Notes: generated by a model from the letters alone, not told the origin. 64,000 nt of DNA from Saccharopolyspora sp. NFXS83 (GCF_026241095.1 NZ_JAPFGB010000001.1:248001-312000), one strand, 5' to 3'. Shown: positions 44,737-53,857, counted from the stretch's first letter. Numbers and translations are program-made.

Positions 44737-45714
44737 ATGGACACGATGAACTTCGGAACGGGTGACCGGTCCGGCCGGGGCGCCTCCGCCGGAAACCCGG
44801 ACAGGTGGCCGGCATCGGACGGTGCGGCGGCGGCCGACCCCGGCGGGCAGGACACGCCCACGCCGGAGACGAGGCGGCCCGAGTGGGTCCTGGGCGTCCC
44901 GGCCGCCCCGGCGGAGAGCCGGGCCGTGCCGGACGGGGCGGCCCCGGCGGACCTCGCGCGGTACTGCCTGATGCTGGGCGACGACGCGCTGCTGCTGGCG
45001 CACCGCCTGTCCGCGTGGGGCGTGCGCGGCCCCGACTTGGAAGAGGGCGCCGCACTGGCGGCGATCACCGTCGACCTGCTCGACCAGGCCCGGCCGCTGC
45101 TGGCCCGCGCCGCCGAACTCGAAGGCGCGGGCCGGGACGCCGACCTGCTCGCCTACCACCGCGACAGCAGCCGGTTCCGCAACGTCCGGCTCGCCGAGAT
45201 CGACTGCGGTCCGGGCCCCGGCGGCGACTTCGCCATGACCGTCGCCCGGTTGCTGCTGTTCGCCTCGTGGCGCCACGCCGTGTTCGAGCGGCTCGCCGGC
45301 ACCCGCGACCCGGTGCTCTCGGCCATCGCCATGCGGACCTGGCGGGTGCTGCTGCGCCACCGCGAGCACGCCGCGCAGTGGGTGATCAGGCTCGGCGACG
45401 GCGGGCCCGAGGCGCGCACCCGGATGCTCGACGCGCTGCACCGGCTGTGGCCGCTGACCGGTGAGCTGTTCGCGGTGCACCCGGTGGAGCTCAGGCTGGC
45501 CGCGGCGAACTGCGCGGTGGCCCCGGACGTGGTGCGCGCCGACGTGGCCGCGGTGCTGGACGAAACGCTGTCGGTGGCCCGGCTCGACCTGCCCGACCTC
45601 GCCGAAGTGCGCTGGACGGGCGCCGGCGGGCGCTACGGCGTGCACACCGAGTCGATGCCGTTCGTGCTCGCCGACATGCAGCACCTGGTGCGGGCCGATC
45701 CGCTCGAACCGTGA
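44737..45714 (+). CDS. Orphan PaaC-like phenylacetyl-CoA epoxidase subunit homologue
   Basis: 325 residues from ATG 44737. After a 65-residue Pro/Ala-rich extension the protein follows PaaC closely: YCLMLGDDALLLAHRLSAWG, DLLDQARPLLARAAELEG, FAMTVARLLLFASWRHAVFE, RHREHAAQWVIRLGDG, LWPLTGELF and GRYGVHTESMPFVLADMQ. In the phenylacetate pathway PaaC is the structural partner of the di-iron subunit PaaA. No paaA, paaB, paaD or paaE lies in the window, so the partner and reaction are unknown. Confidence 0.75.
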   Translation: MDTMNFGTGDRSGRGASAGNPDRWPASDGAAAADPGGQDTPTPETRRPEWVLGVPAAPAESRAVPDGAAPADLARYCLMLGDDALLLAHRLSAWGVRGPDLEEGAALAAITVDLLDQARPLLARAAELEGAGRDADLLAYHRDSSRFRNVRLAEIDCGPGPGGDFAMTVARLLLFASWRHAVFERLAGTRDPVLSAIAMRTWRVLLRHREHAAQWVIRLGDGGPEARTRMLDALHRLWPLTGELFAVHPVELRLAAANCAVAPDVVRADVAAVLDETLSVARLDLPDLAEVRWTGAGGRYGVHTESMPFVLADMQHLVRADPLEP

Positions 45715-45786
45715 TGATTCCGTTTCCGCGAATGAGTACTTTCCCGCACGATCCGCCGCGGCGGTGCGGGCAAAGTGGGTGCGATG

Positions 45787-45801
45787 CCGGGAAAAACCCG
45801 G
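45787..45801 (+). terminator. Small hairpin after the PaaC-like gene
   Basis: CCGGG-AAAAA-CCCGG, a 5-bp stem 72 nt past the stop; weak terminator candidate. Confidence 0.3.
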
Positions 45802-45871
45802 TGGGTCCGCCGCAGGACCGTCTTGGGGGCGAAGGTGGTACGCGGAAACCGAACGGAAGGCGCAACTGGAG

Positions 45872-46528
45872 ATGGACGGTTTCTGGTTGGCAGTGCTAGT
45901 GGGAACGTTCGCGGGTGGCATGGGCGCGGCGGGCACGCTGCTGGCCTGCCGACTGCTGCGGAAGCGGTCGGTGCCCCCTGAACCGGTCGTGCCGCCCCGA
46001 CCGACCGCGGAGCCCCTCGGGGATCACGGCCTCGGCGAACCGGACCGGGCCGACACCTTGCTCCGCGACCTGCACCGGTGCGAGCAGGCGGTGGCGCGGG
46101 CCAGGTGCGCCGTCGAATCGGTGTCGTCGGCGCGAGCGCGCGAAGCCCTGCTGATGGTGGTCCGCCGGATGGACGCCGAGCTCCCCAACGTGCAGGCCCT
46201 CGTGGAAGTGGGACGGGGCCTCGGCGCCGGTGCCCGCCCGCGGGGCCTGCCGGACGCGGACCGCGGCGACGAAGTGCTCCGGAGGCTGCGCGGCCAGCTC
46301 TGCGACGTCGCCGCGCGCTTCGGCATGATCACCGATCACGTGCTGGACATCGTCGTCGACCTCGTCGCCGCGCCTGACCTGCACCGGATGCGCCACGAGG
46401 TCGCCGTGCTGCGCGACCAGTTCCCGCTGCTGCGGCCCATGTCGGCGGTGTTCGGCCCCGGTGAGCGCGCGACCGGAGGCGCTCCGTTCGACCTGCCGTC
46501 CTCCACACCTGCGATGTCCGCTCCCTGA
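45872..46528 (+). CDS. Hypothetical membrane-anchored helical protein
   Basis: 218 residues from ATG 45872. One N-terminal helix (FWLAVLVGTFAGGMGAAGTLLAC) is followed by a basic stop and a mostly helical soluble region with heptad-like Leu/Val spacing (LLRDLHRCEQAVARARCAV, VLRRLRGQLCDVAARFGMI). No family recognised and start uncertain. It converges with the inositol monophosphatase gene. Confidence 0.55.
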   Translation: MDGFWLAVLVGTFAGGMGAAGTLLACRLLRKRSVPPEPVVPPRPTAEPLGDHGLGEPDRADTLLRDLHRCEQAVARARCAVESVSSARAREALLMVVRRMDAELPNVQALVEVGRGLGAGARPRGLPDADRGDEVLRRLRGQLCDVAARFGMITDHVLDIVVDLVAAPDLHRMRHEVAVLRDQFPLLRPMSAVFGPGERATGGAPFDLPSSTPAMSAP

Positions 46529-46552
46529 CCTCCGCGCGAACGAGACCGGGGC

Positions 46553-47419
46553 TCAGAGCGAGGCCTGCTGCCACCACTCCAGCACGTCACCGGCGACGGC
46601 CGGACCCGCCACCAGCAGGCCGCCCCTCGGCAGCGTCGCCGGTTCCCCGCGCCGGTCGAGCACCGCGGCACCCGATTCGACGGCCAGCGCCAGCGCGCCC
46701 GCCACGTCCCACTCCTCGTAGGAGTCCAGCACCGCCGCCGTCGCATGCCCCAGCGCGACCTGCGCGATCGCCAACGCCGGAGAGCCCAGCAGGCGCACGC
46801 CCACCTGGGCCTTCGTCGCGTTGCTGATGAACCGGTCCATCCCCGGCCACGTCCCGCCGCGGGTGAGCTCCGTGCACACGATGCCCGCGCGCGTCTCCTG
46901 CTGATCGGCGAGCCGCACCGGGGTGCCGTTGGCCCGCATGCCCCGGCCGCGCGCCGCCGCGTAGATCTGCGACCGGTACGGGTCGGCCACCACGCCCACC
47001 ACCGGGCCGTGCTCGTCCAGCATCGCGAGGCTGTAGGCGCACCACGGCATCCCGGCCACGTAGTTCGCGGTCCCGTCCACCGGGTCCACCGACCAGCGGT
47101 ACCGGGCCGAACCCGACCGGGCCGTGAGCTGGTCGGCGACCGACGTGGACCACTCCGGGCCCGAGTCGAACTCCTCGCCGAACACCGGCACGCCGGGGAA
47201 CTCGTCACCCAGCACGCGCCGCGTGTGCCGCTCCAGCGTGCGCCCCGTGTCCGTGACCCAGTCGAACGGAGACTCCGACGCCGCGGGCCTCGCCCCCCGG
47301 CCCGCCGTAGCGGTGATCACGTCGGCGGCGTCGTTCGCGAGCCGCCCCGCCACTTCCAGCGCACGGGAGATCAGCCCGGGCTCGATGCCGTGAGAAGGCT
47401 GCGAAGGCAAGACCGTCAT
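46553..47419 (-). CDS. Inositol monophosphatase family protein
   Basis: 288 residues from ATG 47419, with GGAG 5 nt upstream. Li-sensitive phosphatase motifs: WVTDTGRTLE region, GEEFDSG (metal Glu), DPVDGTANYVAGMPW (DPxDGT) and EEWDVAGALALA near the C-terminus. It dephosphorylates inositol phosphate or a related sugar phosphate. The divergent neighbour is a mannosyltransferase, which may hint at phosphoinositol mannoside or cell-envelope sugars, but that is inference. Confidence 0.88.
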   Translation of the reverse strand: MTVLPSQPSHGIEPGLISRALEVAGRLANDAADVITATAGRGARPAASESPFDWVTDTGRTLERHTRRVLGDEFPGVPVFGEEFDSGPEWSTSVADQLTARSGSARYRWSVDPVDGTANYVAGMPWCAYSLAMLDEHGPVVGVVADPYRSQIYAAARGRGMRANGTPVRLADQQETRAGIVCTELTRGGTWPGMDRFISNATKAQVGVRLLGSPALAIAQVALGHATAAVLDSYEEWDVAGALALAVESGAAVLDRRGEPATLPRGGLLVAGPAVAGDVLEWWQQASL

Positions 47420-47620
47420 GCCGCTCCAGTGTCGTGACCCCCGGTGTATGCGAAGCCACACCGAGGTGGACGCGGAAAGAGGACCTGCCGACCTTTGCCC
47501 TCGGATCCCCGCACCGCGAGCCGGGCCGGGCAGGGCAGTTGGCCGGTAATTGCGTTCGTGTTCTGAGGGGTGTCACGTGGGGGACGTCTGGGCGCCGAGG
47601 TGGGGCGGGACCGTGTCATC

Positions 47621-48751
47621 GTGCGGATCGCCATCGTGTCGGAAAGTTTCCTTCCGCAGGTCAACGGGGTCACCAACTCCGTGCTGCGAGTGGTTGAGCA
47701 TGTGCGTCGCCGGGGTGATGAGGCTCTGGTGATCGCTCCGGGGGCCGGGCCGGAGGAGTACGAAGGCATTCCGGTGATCCGGTTGCCCGCGGTGGACATC
47801 CCTGTGGTGTCGTCGTTGCCGATCGGGTTCCCGACCCGGCGGTTGCTGCAGGGGTTGCAGGACTTCGGGCCGGACGTGGTGCACCTGGCTTCGCCGTTCG
47901 TGGTGGGTGCTCGGGGGCTCGCGGCGGCGCGGAAGCTGGGCGTGCCGACCGTCGCCGTCTACCAGACCGATGTCGCCGGGTTCGCCGAGTCGTACGGGCT
48001 GGGGCTGACGGCGCGCGCCGCGTGGCGCTGGACGCGGCGGCTGCACTGCGGCGCCGACCGCACGCTCGCGCCGTCGACCTGGGCCGCGGAGGCGTTGCGG
48101 CAGCACGGCGTGCCTCGGGTGCACCGGTGGGGTCGTGGCGTGGACACCACCCGGTTCCACCCGGCGAAGCGCGACGAGTCGTTGCGCGCGGAACTCGCTC
48201 CCGGCGGGGAGCTGCTGGTCGGCTACGTCGGCAGGCTCGCCCCGGAGAAGCACATCGAGCGGCTCGCCGCGCTCAACGAGGTGCCGGGGGTGCGGGTCGT
48301 GATCGTCGGCGACGGGCCGCAGCGGGAGGCGCTCGCCGCGGAGCTGCCCGGCGCCGCCTTCCTGGGCCTGCGCACCGGCGATGAGCTGGCGCGGATCTAC
48401 GCGAGCCTCGACGTGTTCGTGCACACCGGCCCGTACGAGACGTTCTGCCAATCCGTGCAGGAGGCGATGGCCGCCGGGATCCCCGCGATCGCGCCGGACG
48501 CGGGCGGCCCTCGGGACCTCGTGCTGCCGGGGCGAACCGGCTACCTGCTGCCGCCGCACGACGAGGACGCGCACGCCGAGCGGCTGCGCGCGGCCATCGG
48601 CGCGTTGCGTGATCCGGCGTTGCGGGCCCGCTTCGGCGCCGCCGCGCGGGAGTCCGTCGCGCAGCGCACCTGGCCCGCGGTGTGCGAGCAGCTGATCGGC
48701 CACTACGGGGAGGTCATCGGGCGGCCCCGGGCCGACCGGTTGGCCGCGTGA
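47621..48751 (+). CDS. mgtA: GT4 glycosyltransferase (GDP-mannose-dependent mannosyltransferase, MgtA-like)
   Basis: 376 residues from GTG 47621. GT-B fold: [20 protein letters not shown] at the N-terminus, [36 protein letters not shown], and the donor-site signature [17 protein letters not shown]. Position immediately before menG is that of Rv0557 (mgtA), which adds mannose to glycolipid acceptors in lipomannan/lipoglycan synthesis. Acts at the membrane inner face. Confidence 0.85.
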   Translation: MRIAIVSESFLPQVNGVTNSVLRVVEHVRRRGDEALVIAPGAGPEEYEGIPVIRLPAVDIPVVSSLPIGFPTRRLLQGLQDFGPDVVHLASPFVVGARGLAAARKLGVPTVAVYQTDVAGFAESYGLGLTARAAWRWTRRLHCGADRTLAPSTWAAEALRQHGVPRVHRWGRGVDTTRFHPAKRDESLRAELAPGGELLVGYVGRLAPEKHIERLAALNEVPGVRVVIVGDGPQREALAAELPGAAFLGLRTGDELARIYASLDVFVHTGPYETFCQSVQEAMAAGIPAIAPDAGGPRDLVLPGRTGYLLPPHDEDAHAERLRAAIGALRDPALRARFGAAARESVAQRTWPAVCEQLIGHYGEVIGRPRADRLAA

Positions 48752-48765
48752 GCGTGCGCTGCACG

Positions 48766-48777
48766 TAGGCTGCACGG
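48766..48777 (+). promoter_or_regulatory. Leaderless-type promoter (-10 TAGGCT) of menG
   Basis: TAGGCT (48766-48771), 6 nt GCACGG, GTG 48778; no Shine-Dalgarno sequence. Confidence 0.55.
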
Positions 48778-49467
48778 GTGTCTCGTGCCGGTTTGGACAA
48801 GGATCCGCAAGCGGTCGCCGCGATGTTCGACGGCGTCGCGAAGCGCTACGACCTGACGAACACGGTGATGTCGTTCGGCCAGGACCGGCGGTGGCGGCAG
48901 ATCACCCGGCAGGCGCTCGACCCGAAGCCGGCCGAGCGGGTCTTGGACCTCGCCGCGGGAAGCGGCGTGTCGACCGCCGAGCTCGCGCGCTCGGGCGCGT
49001 GGTGCGTGGCCGCCGACTTCTCGCTCGGCATGTTGTCGGTGGGGCGTGATCGCGGGCTGCCGATGGTGGCCGCCGACGCGCTGCACCTGCCGTTCGCGGA
49101 CGCCTCGTTCGACGCGGCGACGATCTCGTTCGGCCTGCGCAACGTGGTGGACACCGTCGCGGGACTGCGGGAGATGGCGCGCGTCGTGCGCCCCGGCGGC
49201 CGGCTCGTGGTGTGCGAGTTCTCCACGCCGACCTGGGAACCGTTCCGCACGGTCTACATGAACTACGTGATGCGGGCGCTGCCGTCCATCGCGCGCGCCG
49301 TGTCCTCCAACCCCGACGCGTACGTCTACCTGGCCGAGTCCATCCGGGCCTGGCCGGACCAGCGGGCGCTGTCGGCGAAGATCGCCGAGGCGGGCTGGTC
49401 GAAGGTCGCCTGGCGCGACCTGATGGGCGGCGCCGTCGCGGTGCACCGGGCGTTCAAGCCCGAGTGA
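48778..49467 (+). CDS. menG: Demethylmenaquinone methyltransferase
   Basis: 229 residues. Class I SAM methyltransferase with [19 protein letters not shown] (UbiE/MenG N-terminal signature), [15 protein letters not shown] (SAM motif I), [18 protein letters not shown] and [13 protein letters not shown]. It methylates demethylmenaquinone to menaquinone, following MenA. Ends at repeat R6. The leaderless GTG is supported by the promoter spacing. Confidence 0.94.
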   Translation: MSRAGLDKDPQAVAAMFDGVAKRYDLTNTVMSFGQDRRWRQITRQALDPKPAERVLDLAAGSGVSTAELARSGAWCVAADFSLGMLSVGRDRGLPMVAADALHLPFADASFDAATISFGLRNVVDTVAGLREMARVVRPGGRLVVCEFSTPTWEPFRTVYMNYVMRALPSIARAVSSNPDAYVYLAESIRAWPDQRALSAKIAEAGWSKVAWRDLMGGAVAVHRAFKPE

Positions 49468-49815
49468 TCCCCGCCCGCTGACCGGCCCCGCGCCAGCAGC
49501 GGCGAATCCGCTGAGCGGGCGAACCTCCGAGCCGGGAACCGCGGAGTTGCTCTCACCGTTCCGGGCGGCCCGGAACTCGTGATCAGCGTCCTGCCAGCGG
49601 CAAAGCCCGAGAGGGCGGGCGAAGCGACGCCTGGCCCGGCGACCGAAGGCCGTCCAGCCGAGCGGCGCGGTCCGAGAAGGGCAAGCGGAGCGACGCCTGG
49701 CCCGCGGCTAAGCCGTGCCTGCACAGCGCGGAGCGCTTCAGCCCACGGCGCAAAGCCGCCCACGCTGAGGGTTCCGCTCCCCCGGACACCCAAGGCGGAC
49801 GAGCCGTGGAAGCCC
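49468..49815 (+). other. 348-nt intergenic region after menG
   Basis: Occupied mostly by repeat R6 between convergent menG and the AtuA-like small gene. No coding potential recognised. Confidence 0.5.
49500..49798 (-). repeat. Dispersed intergenic repeat, copy R6 (core hairpin lost)
   Basis: Read on the minus strand: GGGTGTCCGGGGGAGCGGAAC, CCTCAGCGTGGGCGGCTTTG, GTGGGCTGAAGCGCTCCGCG, GTGCAGGCACGGCTTAGCCGC, then repeated CCAGGCGTCGCTCCGC-type units. It retains both ends of the family (GGTGTCC..GCGGAACC..CTCAGC and the GTGGGCT/CACGGCTT module) but not the central hairpin. Lies between convergent genes. Confidence 0.65.
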
Positions 49816-50118
49816 TCACAGCACGAGGGCGAGCAGCCGGTGGCCGAGGGTCTTGCCGTGGGTGTCCAGCGCGAGCGAGGTCGTCACGCCGCCGTCCAAG
49901 GCCTGGTGGCAGACGAACTGCAGCGCGCACAGCAGCGGCAGCTCGTAGCGCAGGACCTCGCCGCGCACCCGCCCCGCCAGGTGGGCCCGGACCCGGTCCG
50001 CGGTGACTTCGCGGCGCAGCAGCTCGTAGTCGGCGTCGTCGTGCGCGAACAGCGACAGCGTCGAGATGTCGCCCTTGTCCCCGGCGCGGCAGTGCGCGAT
50101 CTCATGCAGCAGCATCAT
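49816..50118 (-). CDS. AtuA-like ferredoxin-fold small subunit
   Basis: 100 residues. HCRAGDKGDISTLSLFAHDD, RYELPLLCALQFVCHQALDG and LDTHGKTLGHRLL match the C-terminal ferredoxin-fold domain that is fused to DUF1446 in AtuA of pseudomonads. Here it is a separate gene overlapping the DUF1446 gene by 17 nt, so the two products probably form a complex. Exact chemistry is unknown. Confidence 0.8.
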   Translation of the reverse strand: MMLLHEIAHCRAGDKGDISTLSLFAHDDADYELLRREVTADRVRAHLAGRVRGEVLRYELPLLCALQFVCHQALDGGVTTSLALDTHGKTLGHRLLALVL

Positions 50119-51424
50119 CGGCCTCCAGCAGCGTCACCCGCGGGCGCACCGGCTCCCGGGGGATCGAGGTGGACACGATCCCGATCACGTCCTGCACCGA
50201 GGTGCGCACCCCGCCGCCTCCGGCGGGGCCGTTCGTGTACAGCGATTCGACCTCGTGGCACACCAGGTCGGCTCGGGCGGCGTCCGGAGCGAGCGCGGCC
50301 ACCCGCAGCCTGCACTCCGCCTCGGCGGAGGGGGAATCGCCGAGCTGGCCCAGCACTTCCGCGCGCACCCGCAGCCCGGTGCCACCGAGCCGTTCGGTGA
50401 CGACGTCGGCGGCGAGCCGGGCGCGGCGGGCCGCGTTCGGTCCGGCGTAGCCGATCTCGGCTTCCGCCCGGTGCCCGGCGCGGTAGCCGACGCTCACCTT
50501 GAGCTCGTCCGGCCGGATCCGGCCGCGGGCGCCCGCGACCCGCACCCGGTCGGGCCCGGTCTCGGTGGCGGTGACCGCGCGGAAGTCCAGCACCACGTCC
50601 GGAGTGCGGTAGCCGGTGGGGTCGGTGACCTCGTAGAGCAGCTGTTCCCGCACGGTCGCGCGGTTCACCACGCCGCCGGTGCCGTCGAGCTTGCCGAGCA
50701 CCGCCGCGCCGTCGCCCGCGACGTCGGCGAACGGGAACCCCAGGTCGGCGAGTCCGGGCACGTCCTTGACGCCAGGATCGGCGAAGTAGCCGCCGGTGAC
50801 CTGCCCGGCGCACTCCAGCAGGTGCCCGACGAGCGTGCCCGCCGCGGCCCGATCAGGGTCGGCGAGGTCCCAGCCGAGGCGGTGCGCGAGCGGGGCCAGG
50901 AACAGCGACGGGTCGGCGACCCTGCCGGTGAGCACGACCGAAGCGCCGGTCGCCAGCGCGGGCAGCAGCGCGTCGGCGCCCAGGTAGGCGTTGGCGGACA
51001 CCACCTCGCCGTGCTCGCCCAGCGCGATGCCGTCCTCCCACGCGGGCGCCGCGAGGTCCAGCTCGGCCAGCACGTCGTCCCCGGTGACCACCGCCACCCG
51101 GCCGGGCAGCCGGTGCTCGCGCAACAGCGCGCGGGTGACCTCCCCGGCCGCGAGCGGGTTCGCCGCGCCCATGTTCGTCAGCACCCGCACGCCCCGGCGC
51201 GCCGCCACCGGCAGCAGCCGCTCGAACCGGGCGCGCAGCCGCGGGTCGTAGCCCAGGTCCGGGTCGGCGAGCCTGCGCCGCTGGCCGAGCGCGATGGTGC
51301 GTTCCGCCAGGCATTCCAGCACCAGGTCGTCGAGCCCGGCGTGCTCGGCCAGCGCCACCGCGGGCTCGATCCGGTCGCCCGCGAACCCGGCGCCGCTGCC
51401 GATCCGCGTCGTCGCGGCGTTCAC
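50102..51424 (-). CDS. Acyclic terpene utilisation AtuA family protein (DUF1446)
   Basis: 440 residues from GTG 51424, which overlaps the transporter stop (GTGA). DUF1446 hallmarks: IGSGAGFAGDRIEPA, LTNMGAANPLAAGEVTRALL, VVTGDDVL, NAYLGADALLPAL and VVLTGRVADPSLFLAPL. AtuA is needed for citronellol/geraniol-type catabolism in Pseudomonas, but DUF1446 proteins occur in other pathways. Cotranscription with a CitMHS carrier suggests a carboxylate substrate here. Confidence 0.82.
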   Translation of the reverse strand: MNAATTRIGSGAGFAGDRIEPAVALAEHAGLDDLVLECLAERTIALGQRRRLADPDLGYDPRLRARFERLLPVAARRGVRVLTNMGAANPLAAGEVTRALLREHRLPGRVAVVTGDDVLAELDLAAPAWEDGIALGEHGEVVSANAYLGADALLPALATGASVVLTGRVADPSLFLAPLAHRLGWDLADPDRAAAGTLVGHLLECAGQVTGGYFADPGVKDVPGLADLGFPFADVAGDGAAVLGKLDGTGGVVNRATVREQLLYEVTDPTGYRTPDVVLDFRAVTATETGPDRVRVAGARGRIRPDELKVSVGYRAGHRAEAEIGYAGPNAARRARLAADVVTERLGGTGLRVRAEVLGQLGDSPSAEAECRLRVAALAPDAARADLVCHEVESLYTNGPAGGGGVRTSVQDVIGIVSTSIPREPVRPRVTLLEADDAAA

Positions 51425-52692
51425 AGCGCACCCGTCAGGACCGCGACGACGGTCATCACCAGCGTCGTGCCGAACGCCCACTTGAACAGGAACCGCTGGT
51501 GCTCCCCGAGGTCGACCTCGGTCAGGCCGAGCAGCACGAACGTGGCCGCCGTCAGCGGGCTCAGCGGGAAGCCGGTGGTCATCTGCCCCAGTACCGCGGC
51601 CCGCCCGGCGGCCAGCGGGTCGCCGCCGAGCGCCGCGGTGGTCTCGGCCAGCACCGGCACCACGCCGAAGTAGTAGGCGTCGGGGGTGAACACCAGGCTC
51701 AGCGGCATCCCCAGCACCGCCGTGATCACCGGGAGCACGCCGCCCGCTCCGTCGGGCACCACGGAGACCAGGCTCTCCGCCATCGCCCGGATCATGCCGG
51801 TGCCGGTGAGGATGCCGGTGAACACGCCCGCCGCGAAGATCATCGTGGTAACGAGCACGACGTTGTGGCCGTGCTTGGTGAACAGCTCCTGCTGCCCGCT
51901 CCAGGACCGCCGGTTGATCAGCAGCGCCAGCAGGAACGCCAGCACGAACAGCACTTCCAGTTCCGCGAGCTGCGCCAGCAGCGCCGCGACCAGCACGAGC
52001 GTGAGCACCAGGTTGAGCCGGAACCGGATGCGGGCCGGGCGGTCCAGGACGGGCCGCTCGATCTCCAGCACCTCCCCGACGCCGAGGCGCCTGCGCTCCC
52101 TGCGGCCGAGGATCACCGCCACGACCAGCACCCAGACGATCCCGCCGAGCATGGCGGGCAGGATCGGCAGGAACACCTCGGAGCTGCCGGCGCCGAGGAC
52201 GGCCATGGTGCGGGCGGCGGGCCCGCCCCACGGGGTCATGTTCATGACGCCGGCGCCGAGCCCGATCACGCCCGCCAGCAGGATCCGGCTCATGCCCAGC
52301 CGCTTGTAGATCGGCAGCATCGCGGTGCAGGTGATCAGGAAGGTGGAGGACCCGTCGCCGTCGAGGCCGACCAGCAGCGTCAGCACCGCGGTGCCCACGG
52401 TGATCTTGAGCGGGTCGCCCTTCGCCCAGCGCAGGATCCGCGCCACCAGCGGGTCGAACAGCCCGCTGTCGGACATCAGGCTGAAGTACAGCACCGCGAA
52501 GGTGATCATGATGGCGACCGGCGTGACGGTGCTCAGCCCGTCGGCGACCAGCTCGCCCAGCCGCGGCGCGGCACCGGTGAGCAGGGCCGCCACCAGCGGC
52601 ACCAGGGTCAGCGCGAGCAGCACCGACACCCGGCGGGACAGCACCAGGGCCAGGAACGTCCCGATGGTGAGGAAACCAGTCGCGGCGAGCAT
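51421..52692 (-). CDS. CitMHS family citrate/carboxylate:H+ symporter
   Basis: 423 residues from ATG 52692, with GGAGGTG 8 nt upstream. About eleven hydrophobic segments. STVTPVAIMITFAVLYFSLM, LVGLDGDGSSTFLITCTA and NMTPWGGPAARTMAVLG are characteristic of CitM/CitH Mg- or Ca-citrate symporters. Imports a metal-complexed citrate or related carboxylate. First gene of the transporter-AtuA operon, divergent from a LysR gene. Confidence 0.88.
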   Translation of the reverse strand: MLAATGFLTIGTFLALVLSRRVSVLLALTLVPLVAALLTGAAPRLGELVADGLSTVTPVAIMITFAVLYFSLMSDSGLFDPLVARILRWAKGDPLKITVGTAVLTLLVGLDGDGSSTFLITCTAMLPIYKRLGMSRILLAGVIGLGAGVMNMTPWGGPAARTMAVLGAGSSEVFLPILPAMLGGIVWVLVVAVILGRRERRRLGVGEVLEIERPVLDRPARIRFRLNLVLTLVLVAALLAQLAELEVLFVLAFLLALLINRRSWSGQQELFTKHGHNVVLVTTMIFAAGVFTGILTGTGMIRAMAESLVSVVPDGAGGVLPVITAVLGMPLSLVFTPDAYYFGVVPVLAETTAALGGDPLAAGRAAVLGQMTTGFPLSPLTAATFVLLGLTEVDLGEHQRFLFKWAFGTTLVMTVVAVLTGAL

Positions 52693-52736
52693 CGTTGCGG
52701 CACCTCCGGCGTTGAGCTGGAAGTACTGTGTCCGCT

Positions 52737-52748
52737 CGGCATATGCCG
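52737..52748. promoter_or_regulatory. 12-bp palindrome in the LysR/CitMHS divergent promoter
   Basis: CGGCATATGCCG, perfect, 34 nt from the LysR start and 45 nt from the transporter start; candidate LysR operator. Confidence 0.5.
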
Positions 52749-52781
52749 GTCAAGCATCGGATGTTGATAGATTCATGTGCT

Positions 52782-53720
52782 GTGCGGATGGATCTGACGT
52801 TGCAGCAGCTCCGGTCGATCCTCGCGGTGCACGAGGAAGGCGGGTTCACCGCCGCCGCCGAGCGGTTGCACCTCGCGCAGTCCTCGCTGAGCCGGACCGT
52901 GCTCGACGTGGAGCGCAAGCTCGGCATCACCCTGTTCGAGCGCACCACCCGGCGGCTGACGACCACCCCGGAAGGCGTCGAGTTCTGCGCCATCGCCCGC
53001 CGCGTCACCGACTCCTTCGACGCCGGGATGCGGCACTTCGACGGATTCCTGACCGGGTCCAGCGGCCGGGTGCGGGTGGCGACGCTGCCCTCCCTCGCGG
53101 CGATCCTGCTGCCGCCGGTGATCTCCGCGCATCGCGCCGCGCACCCCGGTATCGGGATGTCGATCGAGGACGCCCTGTCCGGCGAGGTGCTGCGCAGGGT
53201 GCGCAGCGGGGACGTCGACCTCGCCGTGACCGTGCTGCTCGACGACGCTGGCGACGACCTCGAAGCGCACCCGCTGGCCACCGACCGGTTCTGCTGCGTG
53301 TTCCCACCGGCGCACCGCTTCGCCGACCGCGACTCGCTGCGCTGGGACGACCTCGACGGCGAGCCCTACATCGCCTTCGACGCCGCCAGCAGCATCCGCG
53401 CGCACACCGACCGCGCGACCGCCGCCGCGCGAGTGCACCCGGAGCTCGTGGTGGCGGTGCGCAACATCGCCGCCGTGGCCGGGCTCGTCGCGGCGGGCCT
53501 GGGCGTCTCGGTCGTCCCCGGCTTGGTGCTGCCGCTGGTGGGCTTCGCGGGCCTGGAGCACCGGCCGCTGCGCGAGCCGGAGGTGCACCGGCGGATCGCC
53601 GTGGTCCGCGACCCGGCCCGGCCGCTGACCGCGGCGGCGGCCGACTTCCGCGCGGCGCTGCTCGCCGCGCACCGCACCCCGCTGCCCGCGGAAGCCTCCT
53701 GGCACGCGCGGGCGGAGTGA
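52782..53720 (+). CDS. LysR-family transcriptional regulator
   Basis: 312 residues from GTG 52782 (TAGATT 8 nt upstream, leaderless type); ATG 52788 is an alternative. N-terminal wHTH: LQQLRSILAVHEEGGFTAAA, ERLHLAQSSLSRTVLDVE. C-terminal periplasmic-binding-like effector domain starts at VRVATLPSLAAILLPPVIS. Divergent orientation from the CitMHS-AtuA operon is the classic layout for a LysR activator of that operon. Effector unknown. Confidence 0.9.
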   Translation: MRMDLTLQQLRSILAVHEEGGFTAAAERLHLAQSSLSRTVLDVERKLGITLFERTTRRLTTTPEGVEFCAIARRVTDSFDAGMRHFDGFLTGSSGRVRVATLPSLAAILLPPVISAHRAAHPGIGMSIEDALSGEVLRRVRSGDVDLAVTVLLDDAGDDLEAHPLATDRFCCVFPPAHRFADRDSLRWDDLDGEPYIAFDAASSIRAHTDRATAAARVHPELVVAVRNIAAVAGLVAAGLGVSVVPGLVLPLVGFAGLEHRPLREPEVHRRIAVVRDPARPLTAAAADFRAALLAAHRTPLPAEASWHARAE

Positions 53721-53842
53721 CGGTCCCGGCGGCCCGTGGTGGCCGCCGCGGGCTCGACGATCTGGCGGAGATACGCCTCACCTGCGAGGACGGTCACCCG
53801 GGCGGCCCATCTTTCGGGGTCGATCGAGTGCCTCCACCGGCC

Positions 53843-53848
53843 TAGACT
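53843..53848 (+). promoter_or_regulatory. Predicted -10 (TAGACT) of the geranylgeranyl reductase gene
   Basis: TAGACT, about 145 nt before the ATG; start site predicted near 53855, just at the Rex-like operator. No strong -35. Confidence 0.45.
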
Positions 53849-53857
53849 CGGCAGAGA

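Noticed and set aside
50102-53281. 1059-codon minus-strand frame
   Set aside because: Only 50102-51424 encodes the DUF1446 protein; the remainder is out of frame through the transporter and antisense to LysR.
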